From Methanothermobacter tenebrarum (lineage in GTDB: Archaea > Methanobacteriota > Methanobacteria > Methanobacteriales > DSM-23052): a stretch of DNA of 64,000 nucleotides. The stretch is from the NCBI RefSeq assembly GCF_023167465.1, contig NZ_AP025698.1, positions 372,001 to 436,000 on the forward strand, read 5' to 3'. The translations under genes and the position numbers were made by a program. Numbering within the stretch: position 1 is the first letter of the stretch; each line of letters opens with the position of its first letter. This document shows, piece after piece, positions 16,536 through 25,454 of this stretch. The notes under the pieces are model-generated. The model was not told the DNA's origin and made no database searches. It saw only the letters and a program-made list of their open reading frames with translations.

Positions 16536-18096
16536 TTGATTCACCTAGGAGTTCCGCCTTCGCTTTTCTCGTCACCTTCTGGAGTAAGGGTTTATAATCG
16601 GGTTTTTCCTTTTCTGCTAGGAGGGCTGCTTCCCTCATTATAATGGGGATGTATGTTTCGAAGACCCTGGCCCTTTTGGCTTCTTCCTTAGCCGCTTTCT
16701 TGGCCCTTATATGTTTTTGGAGTTTGCGGGCTACTTGCATTGTAGCCTGTCTAACCTCCTGTAATATTTCGGGTTCTGGTGCTATGCTCTGTTTTCCTGT
16801 TGAAAGGTATGGGACGTTGGTTGATACTATATTTACGAAGATTGTGAGGGGGGCATTTTCAAAGTCCCTTATACCATATCTCTTCCAGTCAAGGCTTCTA
16901 ACCCCATCGGTTAGTGCGCAGCTTCCTTGGTCGAATGTGAGTGGCACGCGGTTCGCGAACCTCATTATCTCTGTTTTTCTTTGTTCACCGACGAGTCTGC
17001 CTGCATTACCTCCATATGCTACGGCTGCTTCTATTATGAATGGCACACCACCCCTATAGGTTAGGGGTCTCCTTGTGGTTGCTGCTACGAACTCTGGGTT
17101 TAGTATTTCTTTCATGCCCTTTTCTATTTGGTCTTTACCTATTGGTATGAGTCCTTTGGTTGGGGGGGCCATGAAGTCCATTTTTTTGAAGGCTTCTACT
17201 ATCTCTTCGGCTTCTTCCCATGTCATGTCCTTGGGCCTTTTATTGAAATCTATGTTGGTTAGTTTTTCAAGTTCTTTGACCTTCTTTGTGGACATTCTGG
17301 AGAGTGAGCTTGTCAGCAGGCTCCTGAAGCGTCTTTTGTCGGTGTGTTTTGCCATGAATATTAGGTCGTCTGCTGTAACACCCTTTGGGTGTGGTAGTAT
17401 TTCCTTTGGTAGTGGGGGTATGATGTTTGAGGCTCTTTTAAATACGTATTTTTTTCCGGTGGGGTCTGTGAATGTGATTTGGGCGTGTGGGTTTCCTATC
17501 ATTGTCCTCCGGATATATTCGTAGGCTCCTTGTTCTGAGAGTGAATATGAAACTTCTTTGAAATGGAGTTTTACGCATACTCCGGTTCCATCTGGGTTGA
17601 TCTCTTCTCTTTCTAGGACTAGTCCTTTGTTCTTTTTCACATCCATTTTTAGGGACATTTTCACTCCTTTAAGTTCGCCGTCTTCTTTGTATGCTGATAT
17701 TATGGTGGCCGGTTTTCCTGTGGTCATCTGGGAGAGTAGTACACAGCCACTGCATCCAAGGCCCTGTTGTCCCCTTGATTGGATGTTTCTGAACTTTGAA
17801 CCTGCGAACATTGTGCAGAAGACTTTGGGTATGTAGTCTTCGGGTATGCCAGGGCCATTATCTCTATGTTCTAGGATGTAGTGGTCTTTGCCAACTCTTT
17901 TCAGGTTTATTTTTATGTGGGGGAGTATGCCAGCCTCTTCGGCGGCGTCAAGGCTATTTGTTATCAGTTCATGGAATACCATGGTAAGGGATCTTATCTT
18001 ACCAGAAAAACCTAACATTTGCCTGTTTTTACGGAAGAATTCTGATGCGGTGAGTTCTTGGAATTCCTCAAATAGTTCTCCTGCTTGTCTCTCCAA
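16525..18096 (-). CDS. top6B: DNA topoisomerase VI subunit B
   Basis: 523 residues. GHKL ATPase: ELITNSLDAAEEAG (about 43, Mg-binding Asn/Glu), LEHRDNGPGIPEDY (about 75) and SRGQQGLGCSG (about 105), then the H2TH insert and a transducer domain with the switch Lys in LSTGKQSIAPE. ATP binding dimerises the subunit and drives strand passage by the A subunit. TTG at 18114 opens the frame, but GGGAGG lies inside that extension and is correctly spaced for TTG 18096, after which the protein begins ERQAGELFEEFQELTASEFF as expected. A TATA-like stretch (TTATAAAATAG on the minus strand, about 18140) lies upstream. Confidence 0.96.
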   Translation of the reverse strand: MERQAGELFEEFQELTASEFFRKNRQMLGFSGKIRSLTMVFHELITNSLDAAEEAGILPHIKINLKRVGKDHYILEHRDNGPGIPEDYIPKVFCTMFAGSKFRNIQSRGQQGLGCSGCVLLSQMTTGKPATIISAYKEDGELKGVKMSLKMDVKKNKGLVLEREEINPDGTGVCVKLHFKEVSYSLSEQGAYEYIRRTMIGNPHAQITFTDPTGKKYVFKRASNIIPPLPKEILPHPKGVTADDLIFMAKHTDKRRFRSLLTSSLSRMSTKKVKELEKLTNIDFNKRPKDMTWEEAEEIVEAFKKMDFMAPPTKGLIPIGKDQIEKGMKEILNPEFVAATTRRPLTYRGGVPFIIEAAVAYGGNAGRLVGEQRKTEIMRFANRVPLTFDQGSCALTDGVRSLDWKRYGIRDFENAPLTIFVNIVSTNVPYLSTGKQSIAPEPEILQEVRQATMQVARKLQKHIRAKKAAKEEAKRARVFETYIPIIMREAALLAEKEKPDYKPLLQKVTRKAKAELLGESNDE

Positions 18097-18250
18097 AAAG
18101 TAGCCTCCCTTCAACTTTTAAAATTATTTCCTATACCTATTTTATAATTTGTCCCATATATATCAAGCGATTATAAGATGAGGTTTTCAGTAATATCCTT
18201 TGAGTATTTTAAAAAGACCTTTTAGTAAATGGGTGAGTTCTTTGTTGATT

Positions 18251-18817
18251 TTATCTTATATTAACACCCTCTTCAAACTCTTTTATTTCCAGTTCCTGTT
18301 TCTTTTTTTCGAGGAAAGAGTACACAGACTTGTGCCTGGCCCCTCTAAGGAGCATTTCAATGGCTTCTCTTGCAACCATAAGATTTTCGAACTCACCTAT
18401 TAGTGCAACGGTCTTACCATAGATCGAGATATCAACACCAGTCATGTCATGGATTATTTGACGTGTTATACCACCACGTCCTATTATCCTGCCCTTTTGT
18501 CTTGCTATGGCCTTCTTGGATTTACCCACATAATCTGGTATGTTTATAATATCAAGGGTTACATTATCATCTATGAGGCGCATGGCGATCTCTGGATTGA
18601 AACCCCTACCTATGGCCTTGACAATATTACGCGCCTTCCAAGGGGAAAGGGGATCATCAAGATTTTTATCGGGTATTATGGTCACGGCACCCGTTTCACT
18701 GTCAATATCGAGCCTGGTCTGTGTTAGTTTTTCTATACGCTCTTTGGTCGCCCCTCCTTTCCCTATGAGAACCCCTATCCTCTCTTTTGGGATTTTTAGG
18801 TATTCTTCAGTTGCCAC
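18251..18817 (-). CDS. KH-domain RNA-binding protein (Pno1/Dim2-like)
   Basis: 188 residues with two KH modules: IGVLIGKGGATKERIEKLTQ (about 14-33) and GRIIGRGGITRQIIHDMTG (about 108-126), each with the GxxG loop. The archaeal proteins resemble eukaryotic Pno1/Dim2, which binds near the 3' end of small-subunit rRNA during maturation. It starts with GTG after GGGGGTG. It lies downstream of aIF1A and RIO1 on the same strand; Rio kinases and Pno1 act together in 40S maturation in eukaryotes, so an operon for small-subunit biogenesis is likely. Confidence 0.92.
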   Translation of the reverse strand: MATEEYLKIPKERIGVLIGKGGATKERIEKLTQTRLDIDSETGAVTIIPDKNLDDPLSPWKARNIVKAIGRGFNPEIAMRLIDDNVTLDIINIPDYVGKSKKAIARQKGRIIGRGGITRQIIHDMTGVDISIYGKTVALIGEFENLMVAREAIEMLLRGARHKSVYSFLEKKKQELEIKEFEEGVNIR

Positions 18818-18848
18818 TTGGACACACCCCCAATCTTGGGTAGGTTAA

Positions 18849-19637
18849 TCATATTATCCTCTCCCTGATCTCCTGGGGAGTTGATGAAACACCAAAACGT
18901 TTAAAATCCCGGCTAATATTCTTAATATCCCTTTCAAGTAATTCCATTGCGATTGGATGATCAACTACAACAGCCTGTGAAATATCAATGATAACAGGCT
19001 CCTCATCAAAATTGAGGATATTAAATGCTGAAAGATCCCCATGGACTAGTCTGGCCTCCCTATATAATAACCTCATATAGTATATTATTTTATTGAACAT
19101 CTCCTGGGGGTCTATGGGTGGGGCCTCCCTCAATGTTGGTGCAGGGTTGCCCTCCTCGTCACCTATAAACTCCATTATTAGGACGTTTTCCCTTGAAACA
19201 AATGGCTTTGGAACCCTAACACCATTCTCACACGCCCTTTTAAGGTTCCTGAATTCTTTGTTCACCCAAGTATGGACTATCTGCCTTTTGTTGCTCATTT
19301 TAACCTTGAAACGTGGATCGCCTTGGATATAATATTGCATTTTCCTAAAATCAGAAGTAGCGATACGATAAATTTTAACAGCAACAAAATTATCATTATC
19401 ATCTAGGCCCTTGAAAACGTTAGCCTCCTTACCAGTGCTTATAACACCATCAAGGACAGCGAGATAACCAGTATTTGACAGTTTATAAAGAACTTCAAGG
19501 GTTCTTTTATCGAAAACTTCACTCGCAACACGTCTATCCTCCACGCCCTTAAGGCGCTTCTCGGATTTCAACCTTTCCAATGCGGAATCGACTTCGTGGA
19601 AGGTTCTATCCTTCTTATCAGCGGACAATTCAATCAT
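18849..19637 (-). CDS. rio1: RIO1-type serine protein kinase
   Basis: 262 residues. RIO kinase motifs: flexible ATP loop STGKEANVFKG (about 66), VAVKIYR with the catalytic Lys, hinge IMEFIGDEEG, catalytic loop LVHGDLSAFNIL (about 200) and metal loop VIIDISQAV (about 215). STGKEANVF marks the Rio1 rather than Rio2 subfamily. It acts as kinase/ATPase in small ribosomal subunit maturation. It is followed by the KH protein (31-base gap) and preceded by aIF1A (3-base gap) in one operon. Confidence 0.96.
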   Translation of the reverse strand: MIELSADKKDRTFHEVDSALERLKSEKRLKGVEDRRVASEVFDKRTLEVLYKLSNTGYLAVLDGVISTGKEANVFKGLDDNDNFVAVKIYRIATSDFRKMQYYIQGDPRFKVKMSNKRQIVHTWVNKEFRNLKRACENGVRVPKPFVSRENVLIMEFIGDEEGNPAPTLREAPPIDPQEMFNKIIYYMRLLYREARLVHGDLSAFNILNFDEEPVIIDISQAVVVDHPIAMELLERDIKNISRDFKRFGVSSTPQEIRERII

Positions 19638-19640
19638 CTA

Positions 19641-19937
19641 CTATAAATTCAGGTAACCCCTTCTCTCAAGCCAATTAGCCTCGGTACGCGTATACCTCCA
19701 TACTATGTCAGCCCTCTCATCACTTTGAAACTCCCATGGCTTCACAAGTACAACATCACCCTCCCTGATCCATATCCTCTTTTTCATCTTACCGGGTATG
19801 CGCCCAAGGCGGGTTTTACCATCACTACATATAACCTTCAACTTTCCATGACCTAGTATCTGCTCAACAATCCCGGGTATTTCACCCTTCCTAGGTATCC
19901 TAACTCTCCTAACTTCCTCTGTATTACCTTTACCCAA
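19641..19937 (-). CDS. eif1A: Translation initiation factor aIF1A
   Basis: 98 residues forming an S1/OB-fold: GIVEQILGHGKLKVICSDGKTRLGRIPG (in part: VEQILGHGKLKV), KRIWIREGDVVLVKPWEFQ, DIVWRYT, as in archaeal aIF1A. It binds the A site of the small subunit during initiation. It starts with TTG behind GGAGGAGAT, a nearly complete Shine-Dalgarno sequence. It is first gene of the aIF1A-RIO1-KH operon; AT-rich TATA-like sequence fills 19945-20010 upstream, divergent from moeA. Confidence 0.96.
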   Translation of the reverse strand: MGKGNTEEVRRVRIPRKGEIPGIVEQILGHGKLKVICSDGKTRLGRIPGKMKKRIWIREGDVVLVKPWEFQSDERADIVWRYTRTEANWLERRGYLNL

Positions 19938-20064
19938 ATAATCTCCTCCTACACTTTACATATAATCCTTTTTAGAAAAAGACAATATAATATCTCTATA
20001 ACATAATATAAAATAATTATCCTAAAAAAAGGGGGAAACACCCCAAATTTTAGGGGAAGAATAT

Positions 20065-20094
20065 TGATCCTCATAGGAATCAGGGGAGGGATCA
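20065..20094 (+). promoter_or_regulatory. Hairpin overlapping the moeA ribosome-binding site
   Basis: TGATCCTC (20065-20072) can pair with GAGGGATCA (20086-20094) with one bulged G. The second arm includes the GGAGGG ribosome-binding site of moeA, whose ATG is at 20099. Pairing would hide the site, so translation control is possible. A CCCC...GGGG pair at 20041-20056 lies just upstream. Confidence 0.35.
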
Positions 20095-20098
20095 TGGG

Positions 20099-21328
20099 AT
20101 GGGTCGTGAATTCCTAGACCTTGTAGATATATCAGAAGCTCATAGGATAATCCGCAACCTTTTCAAGGAAATTTATCACCCGCCACCGATAGAAAAAGTA
20201 AACCTAGAAAATGCATATGGGAGAGTACTAGCCCAGAATGTGAAAACTCCAATTGACCTGCCACCATTTAACCGCGCTTCAAGGGACGGATACGCCCTAA
20301 AGGCAGAGGACACATTTCACGCTTCTGAGGATAATCCAAAAACCCTAAAGTGTATTGAAGTGATAGAAGCAGGTGCCATTCCACAAAAAAGGATAAAAAG
20401 AGGATGCTGCTCACGTATAAGCACGGGAGCCCCAATACCCGAAGGCGCGGATGCCATAGTCATGGTTGAATATGCCGAAGAAGAAAACGATAACATCATA
20501 ATTTATAAGAGCGCATATCCTGGTCAACACATCGCTCAAAGGGGGTTGGACATTCCAAAAAATGAGATCATTGCCTGGAAAAATTCAATATTATCACCCG
20601 AAAAGATCGGGGCGATAAGCGCAGCTGGCATATCCAAAGTGCCCGTGATAGCCAAACCAAAGATAGGTATACTCTCAACAGGAAACGAATTAATAGAACC
20701 CTCAAATGATTGGACTCCCGGAAAAATCTTCGACTCAAACTCCCACAGTATCGCGGCTGCAGTTAAAAAATGCGGATGCGAACCAAAAATCCTAGGTATT
20801 GTGAAAGACGATTACACAAAACTTCATAAGGCAATCCAAGAAGGTATCCTAGAATGTGACATCCTAATAACCTCTGGTGGAACCTCAGCCGGCGCCGGTG
20901 ACATGCTCAGGGAAGTCATCGAAGACATTGGCAAAGTGATGATCCATGGGATCTCCATAAAACCGGGAAAACCCACCCTTATAGGCGAAGTCAAAGGAAA
21001 ACTTGTATTTGGCCTCCCAGGTTTTCCTGTTTCCGCCCTGATAATCTTCGATGTTCTTCTACGCCCCTACCTAATGGAACTTTCAGGCAAACCACCAATA
21101 GAACATCGTAGGGTGGAATTACCACTCGCACGCAGACTACACTCATCAAAGGGTAGAATACACTACGCCCTCGTAAAAGTAAAAAATGGCAGAGCATACC
21201 CCATATTAAAGGATTCAGGTGCCATAACATCACTCGCAGACGCGGATGGTTATATTAAAATCCCCAAAAACGTTGAAATACTCGAAGAAGGCTCTAGGGT
21301 TAAAGTTTCACCCCTTTCCCCCATATGA
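20099..21328 (+). CDS. moeA: Molybdopterin molybdenumtransferase
   Basis: 409 residues of MoeA: N-terminal domain with PIDLPPFNRASRDGYAL (about 55-71), ISTGAPIPEGADAIVMVEY (about 107), central MPT-binding domain with GILSTGNELIEP (about 195) and TSGGTSAGAGDML (about 258), then FGLPGFPVSALI and a C-terminal beta domain. It inserts molybdenum or tungsten into adenylylated molybdopterin; methanogens need this for formylmethanofuran dehydrogenase. It is monocistronic here and its last 29 bases overlap the convergent cobK. The ribosome-binding site may be enclosed in a hairpin. Confidence 0.95.
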   Translation: MGREFLDLVDISEAHRIIRNLFKEIYHPPPIEKVNLENAYGRVLAQNVKTPIDLPPFNRASRDGYALKAEDTFHASEDNPKTLKCIEVIEAGAIPQKRIKRGCCSRISTGAPIPEGADAIVMVEYAEEENDNIIIYKSAYPGQHIAQRGLDIPKNEIIAWKNSILSPEKIGAISAAGISKVPVIAKPKIGILSTGNELIEPSNDWTPGKIFDSNSHSIAAAVKKCGCEPKILGIVKDDYTKLHKAIQEGILECDILITSGGTSAGAGDMLREVIEDIGKVMIHGISIKPGKPTLIGEVKGKLVFGLPGFPVSALIIFDVLLRPYLMELSGKPPIEHRRVELPLARRLHSSKGRIHYALVKVKNGRAYPILKDSGAITSLADADGYIKIPKNVEILEEGSRVKVSPLSPI

Positions 21329-22088
21329 ATGCTAGAAGTTCGTCAATATCATCAAATACGAGCTTATCCTCTAATTTTTCAATGAATGGCCTGTTCACGA
21401 GTATAACCGGGATCCTAAGATCCTCAGCAGCCTTCACCTTCTCCATTAGCCCCCCAGTTTCCCCACTCTCCTTCGTGATCACGGCGATTGCATTGTATTC
21501 CTTCATAATTTCCCTGTTAAGGGCCCTTGAAAAAGTTCCCTGCATTGCTATTATCCGCTCTCCGGGTATGCCCATCCTATAACATGCCTCTATAGAACGT
21601 GGATGGGGTAAAACCCGGACCACTATCCTCTCTCTTCCAATCTCATCGATAACATCCTTAAGTGTTGAAACACCAGCCAAATGTAGGATATTACCATCCT
21701 CATCTTCCAGGATCTTAGCCGCCACCCGCCCAGCCCCCTTAAAGGAGTCAACCCTCAAAATATCCCCATCTAATTCTGGGGTTGGCCTCTCAAAACGGAT
21801 ATAATATGTTGAAGCCTCCTCAGAGGCTCTGATAGCGTTTTCAGTTGCTTTCACCGCGAAGGGGTGGGTTGCATCTATTATCATATCAACCTTTTCAATC
21901 TTAAGAACCTGGACTAATCTTATCCTGTTAAGGGCCTCTGTTATTATCTTATCCGCCCCAGCGGCCTTGGCTAGTCTACCACCATAATCCGTGGTGGTGG
22001 TGGCTATTATCCTATGATCCGTGGATTCTTTAAGTTTTTTTATTATCTTCACGGCATCGTGGGTTCCTGCCATTACGAGGATGTTCAT
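21300..22088 (-). CDS. cobK: Precorrin-6A/cobalt-precorrin-6A reductase
   Basis: 262 residues. CobK/CbiJ family: ILVMAGTHDAVKII at the N-terminus, IIDATHPFAVKATENA (about 72), RFERP, VSTLKDV and ITKESGETGGLMEKVKAAEDL (about 208, the conserved TKxSG block). The enzyme uses NADPH to reduce a macrocycle double bond in corrin synthesis, here for the corrinoid used by methyl-H4MPT:CoM methyltransferase. It begins 4 bases inside the end of the P-type ATPase gene, with which it is probably co-transcribed though unrelated in function. Confidence 0.93.
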   Translation of the reverse strand: MNILVMAGTHDAVKIIKKLKESTDHRIIATTTTDYGGRLAKAAGADKIITEALNRIRLVQVLKIEKVDMIIDATHPFAVKATENAIRASEEASTYYIRFERPTPELDGDILRVDSFKGAGRVAAKILEDEDGNILHLAGVSTLKDVIDEIGRERIVVRVLPHPRSIEACYRMGIPGERIIAMQGTFSRALNREIMKEYNAIAVITKESGETGGLMEKVKAAEDLRIPVILVNRPFIEKLEDKLVFDDIDELLAFIWGKGVKL

Positions 22089-24589
22089 AATCTTCTCCTC
22101 TTATCAATCCACCGGATTATCGCCTCATGTACTAATATTAATGAAGCCGCCAATATTATGAGCATCCAATCCATGATCGAAATCGCCCGCGTCCTGAATA
22201 TGCTCTGTAATGGTGGCAGATATATAACAAATAATTGTAGTATGAATGATGTTGCAATGGCAAAAAAGAGCAGTTTATTTGAAAATCCATTCTGTGATTT
22301 ACAATTAAATACGTTGAAGATCTGGAACATTACAAATGTTGTGAATGCTATTGTACTTGCCCTGGCATCCCCAGTGGATAACTTGTACATGTAGATGGCT
22401 AATGTGCCTATCGCCATTATAATACCAGCTAATACTATCCGGAGCAGGTTCCTCTGGGGTAGTATATCCTCTTTTTCCGGTTTCCTTGCCATTATATCCT
22501 TCTCTGGGGGTTCGACTCCCAGTGATTGTGCCGGGGGCCCGTCCATGATAATGTTTATCCAGAGGATCTGGATGGGATTGAATGGGAGGGGAATGTTCAT
22601 CACAGAAGATGATACTATGGTGAGGATGGCGCCGACATTCGTTGAAAGCTGGAATTTAACAAAACGTCTTATATTATCGAATATTGTACGCCCCTCCTTC
22701 ACAGCTTTTACGATGGTGGCGAAGTTATCATCCTGAAGGACCATGTCAGAGGCTTCCTTGGCAACATCCGTACCACTCCCCATAGCAACGCCAATAGCCG
22801 CTCTTTTAAGTGCTGGAGCGTCGTTAACACCGTCTCCTGTCATCGCAACTACATGACCGCGATTTTGGAGCGTTTCAACAATCCTAACCTTCTGTTGGGG
22901 GAAGACCCGCGCATAGACTCTTATATCCTCTACAATAGACTCAAATTCCTCATCACTAAGCTTGTCTAGTTCTTCACCAGTGATGGCCTCACCATCCTCC
23001 ATTAGCTTTAATTCCTTGGCAATTGCAACTGCAGTATCCTTATGATCCCCGGTTATCATCACAACTTTTATACCAGCCTTTTTACAAACTTCTATGGCCT
23101 CAGCAGCCTCTTTCCTGGGGGGGTCCATCATACCAACAAGACCGACGAAGATAAGATCCCTCTCAAGATCCTCCCCATCATCTAGGCCATCAAGTGGCTT
23201 ATATGCTAGTGCAAGCACTCTAAGGGCCTGGGATGTCATCTCATCCAATTTCTTCTTCCAATATTCTAAATCAGCGTCGTTGAATCTTCTTATTTTGCCC
23301 TCTTCTTCGATGTAACCTGTTCTCTCCAGGATTATCTCAGGCGCTCCTTTAATAAACAAGTAATATCCTGAGGTGGAGGAGTGTATGGTGCTCATTCTTT
23401 TACGTTCGCTGTCAAGTGGTATTTCCTTTATCCGTGGATATTCTTCCTCAAGTTCCCCCTTTATGTAACCCTTATCCCTCGCAAAAAGGAGTAGTGCAGC
23501 ATCTGTAGGATCGCCTATAACCTTGTCATTGGAAAAACTTGCATTATTACAGAGCGCGCAAACTTCCAATGCCCTGTTCTCGGAAGTTAATAATGATTTT
23601 CTCACTCTCATCTTGTTGAGGGTTAGTGTGCCGGTTTTGTCAGTGCAGATGAAAGTGCAGGATCCCAAGGTTTCTACTGCGAGTAGTCTTCTTATAATGG
23701 CATTGTTTCTTGCCATTTTTTGCATGCCAAGTGCGAGGGTTAGTGTTAAAATTGCTGGGAGACCCTCTGGCACAGAGGCCACCGCAAGAGAAACGGCAGT
23801 CATGAAAGTTTCAACAATATTTATACCCTTTAAAAATTGGAGGATGAAAACTATAGAACATACAATGACTGCTATGAGTCCCAGGCTCTTCCCTAGACGC
23901 GATATCTTCTCCTGGAGTGGTGTTTTACCTTCTTCTTCTTGGATCATCCCCGCTATTTTACCTATGGATGATTCCATTCCAACAGCTACTACAACACCTT
24001 TACCCCGCCCCGAGACCACATTTGAGTCCATGTAGGCGATATTATCCCCTTTATCACTCACCTCATGGGTTTTATGGACTGGTATTGACTCGCCGGTGAT
24101 TATCGACTCGTCTATCCTAAGTTCGGATGTTTCGATGAGTCTCAGGTCTGCCGGTACATTATCGCCTTCCTCTATAATCACAAGGTCGCCTATGGTTAAT
24201 TCACGCGCGGGTATCCTTTTAATTTCACCATCCCGTATTACAACAGCTTCGGTGGCGATTAGACTCTTAAGTTTTTCCATAGCCTTCTCGGCACGATATT
24301 CTTGCATGAAGCCTATAATAGCGTTTACAACAACAACAAATAATATTACCATGGCATCTAGGAAATCGCCTATAAAATAGGAGACTAAAGCTGCTACGAT
24401 TAATAATATTATCAGGACATCCATAAACTGGTTCAGGAATAATCTGATCGGCCCTTCCTTTTTTTCTTCGACCAATTCATTTTCACCATACTCTAAAAGG
24501 CGTTTCCTGGCCTCCTCTGAACTTAGACCATCCTTGAACGTGCCAAGCTCTTCTAGGACCTTCTTGGCTTCCATACGCTCCCATTTCAC
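22085..24589 (-). CDS. Cation-translocating P-type ATPase, calcium-pump type (P2)
   Basis: 834 residues. Order: N-terminal actuator part, M1-M2 (about 50-100), TGES (about 165), PEGLP in M4 (about 273), phosphorylation site CTDKTGTLT (about 315), nucleotide-binding domain, TGDGVNDAPALK hinge (about 595), then M5-M10. M4 PEGLP and M6 INIIMDGPPA are as in Ca2+-ATPases and PacL, so Ca2+ (possibly Mn2+) export is the likeliest function; M5 has fewer of the usual acidic ligands, so substrate is not certain. It overlaps its neighbours on both sides by 4 bases (UPF0146 gene upstream, cobK downstream). Confidence 0.93.
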   Translation of the reverse strand: MKWERMEAKKVLEELGTFKDGLSSEEARKRLLEYGENELVEEKKEGPIRLFLNQFMDVLIILLIVAALVSYFIGDFLDAMVILFVVVVNAIIGFMQEYRAEKAMEKLKSLIATEAVVIRDGEIKRIPARELTIGDLVIIEEGDNVPADLRLIETSELRIDESIITGESIPVHKTHEVSDKGDNIAYMDSNVVSGRGKGVVVAVGMESSIGKIAGMIQEEEGKTPLQEKISRLGKSLGLIAVIVCSIVFILQFLKGINIVETFMTAVSLAVASVPEGLPAILTLTLALGMQKMARNNAIIRRLLAVETLGSCTFICTDKTGTLTLNKMRVRKSLLTSENRALEVCALCNNASFSNDKVIGDPTDAALLLFARDKGYIKGELEEEYPRIKEIPLDSERKRMSTIHSSTSGYYLFIKGAPEIILERTGYIEEEGKIRRFNDADLEYWKKKLDEMTSQALRVLALAYKPLDGLDDGEDLERDLIFVGLVGMMDPPRKEAAEAIEVCKKAGIKVVMITGDHKDTAVAIAKELKLMEDGEAITGEELDKLSDEEFESIVEDIRVYARVFPQQKVRIVETLQNRGHVVAMTGDGVNDAPALKRAAIGVAMGSGTDVAKEASDMVLQDDNFATIVKAVKEGRTIFDNIRRFVKFQLSTNVGAILTIVSSSVMNIPLPFNPIQILWINIIMDGPPAQSLGVEPPEKDIMARKPEKEDILPQRNLLRIVLAGIIMAIGTLAIYMYKLSTGDARASTIAFTTFVMFQIFNVFNCKSQNGFSNKLLFFAIATSFILQLFVIYLPPLQSIFRTRAISIMDWMLIILAASLILVHEAIIRWIDKRRRL

Positions 24590-24987
24590 CCTAGATATCT
24601 CCTTCGGCTTGGTTGGTATTCGTAAAAGAAACTTCTTTTATAATTTATAAGATTCATGTCCATTATAGGAGGTTCTGTGACTAGTGGTCTTATTAAAAGT
24701 TTAGCTTTGACCTTATCTGCTACTTTTATAAGGGGTTTGTGTAATTCCATTGGGGGTCTTATCGAGTATATTAACCTGGCGCCCTTATATATTTCCCATC
24801 TAGGATTCGTAATATCATCCTCTATTATATAGGGGTGGGAAGGTTTAATATCTGTTAGGATCAGATCAATCATTGAATATTCCTGAAGATACTCTGCAAC
24901 TTTGAAGAATCTTCCAACGCCCACTTCCACAACCTTATCATTTGGGTTGCATTCTTGTATTATATATGATGCAAGGTCTTCCCACAT
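24586..24987 (-). CDS. UPF0146 family protein
   Basis: 133 residues resembling a Rossmann-type methyltransferase core: NPNDKVVEVGVGRFFKVAEYL (about 14-33, motif I-like), then LILTDIKP and ARLIYSIRPPMELHKPL. This archaeal family is uncharacterised; it may have lost the second half of the methyltransferase domain. The frame extends 27 codons upstream, but those residues are unlike the family; ATG 24987 has CGTGAT upstream. It is the first gene of a UPF0146-ATPase-cobK run, divergent from rimI with only about 20 bases between the two start codons. Confidence 0.85.
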   Translation of the reverse strand: MWEDLASYIIQECNPNDKVVEVGVGRFFKVAEYLQEYSMIDLILTDIKPSHPYIIEDDITNPRWEIYKGARLIYSIRPPMELHKPLIKVADKVKAKLLIRPLVTEPPIMDMNLINYKRSFFYEYQPSRRRYLG

Positions 24988-25006
24988 ACATATCACGGAG
25001 ACAAGG

Positions 25007-25441
25007 ATGATGATTGTAAGGGAATTCAAGCCACAAGATCTTAAAAGGGTGATGGAAATCGAGAGCATGTCCTTTGATGAGCCCTATCCCCCACAGCTTC
25101 TACGTTACCTTTATGATATAGGGGCTGGTTTTCTCGTTGCCCAAGAAGATAATATGGTTGTAGGGTATATTATATTTTGGATAAGATTTGAAAATGAAGG
25201 ACATATCATATCACTAGCAGTTGATAAAAAATATCGTCGCAGAAAATTCGGAACAAGGCTTGTACAAGCGGCAATAGACGCCTTTGAAAGGTTTGGTGTT
25301 AATGTTATTAAATTAGAGGTTAGGGCGAAAAATAAAGGGGCTATAAAATTTTATAAGAGCCTAGGGTTTAAAGAAGAAAATAGGATACCACACTATTATG
25401 AGAACGGCGACGATGCAGTGGTGATGAAAAAAGAATTATAA
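25007..25441 (+). CDS. rimI: Ribosomal protein S18-alanine N-acetyltransferase family (RimI/Ard1-like)
   Basis: 144 residues, GNAT fold: FKPQDLKRVMEIESMSFDEPYP (in part EIESMSFDEPYP, about 18), a Val/Gly core strand, LAVDKKYRRRKFGTRLVQAAI with the acetyl-CoA binding RRxxxG motif (about 73-93), and LEVRAKNKGAIKFYKSLGF (about 105), typical of RimI. Archaeal members acetylate N-termini of proteins broadly. The frame opens at 24902, but GGAG at 24997-25000 and the family start point to the ATG pair at 25007/25010. carA follows after 13 bases. Confidence 0.93.
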   Translation: MMIVREFKPQDLKRVMEIESMSFDEPYPPQLLRYLYDIGAGFLVAQEDNMVVGYIIFWIRFENEGHIISLAVDKKYRRRKFGTRLVQAAIDAFERFGVNVIKLEVRAKNKGAIKFYKSLGFKEENRIPHYYENGDDAVVMKKEL

Positions 25442-25454
25442 AACTGGTGATTTA

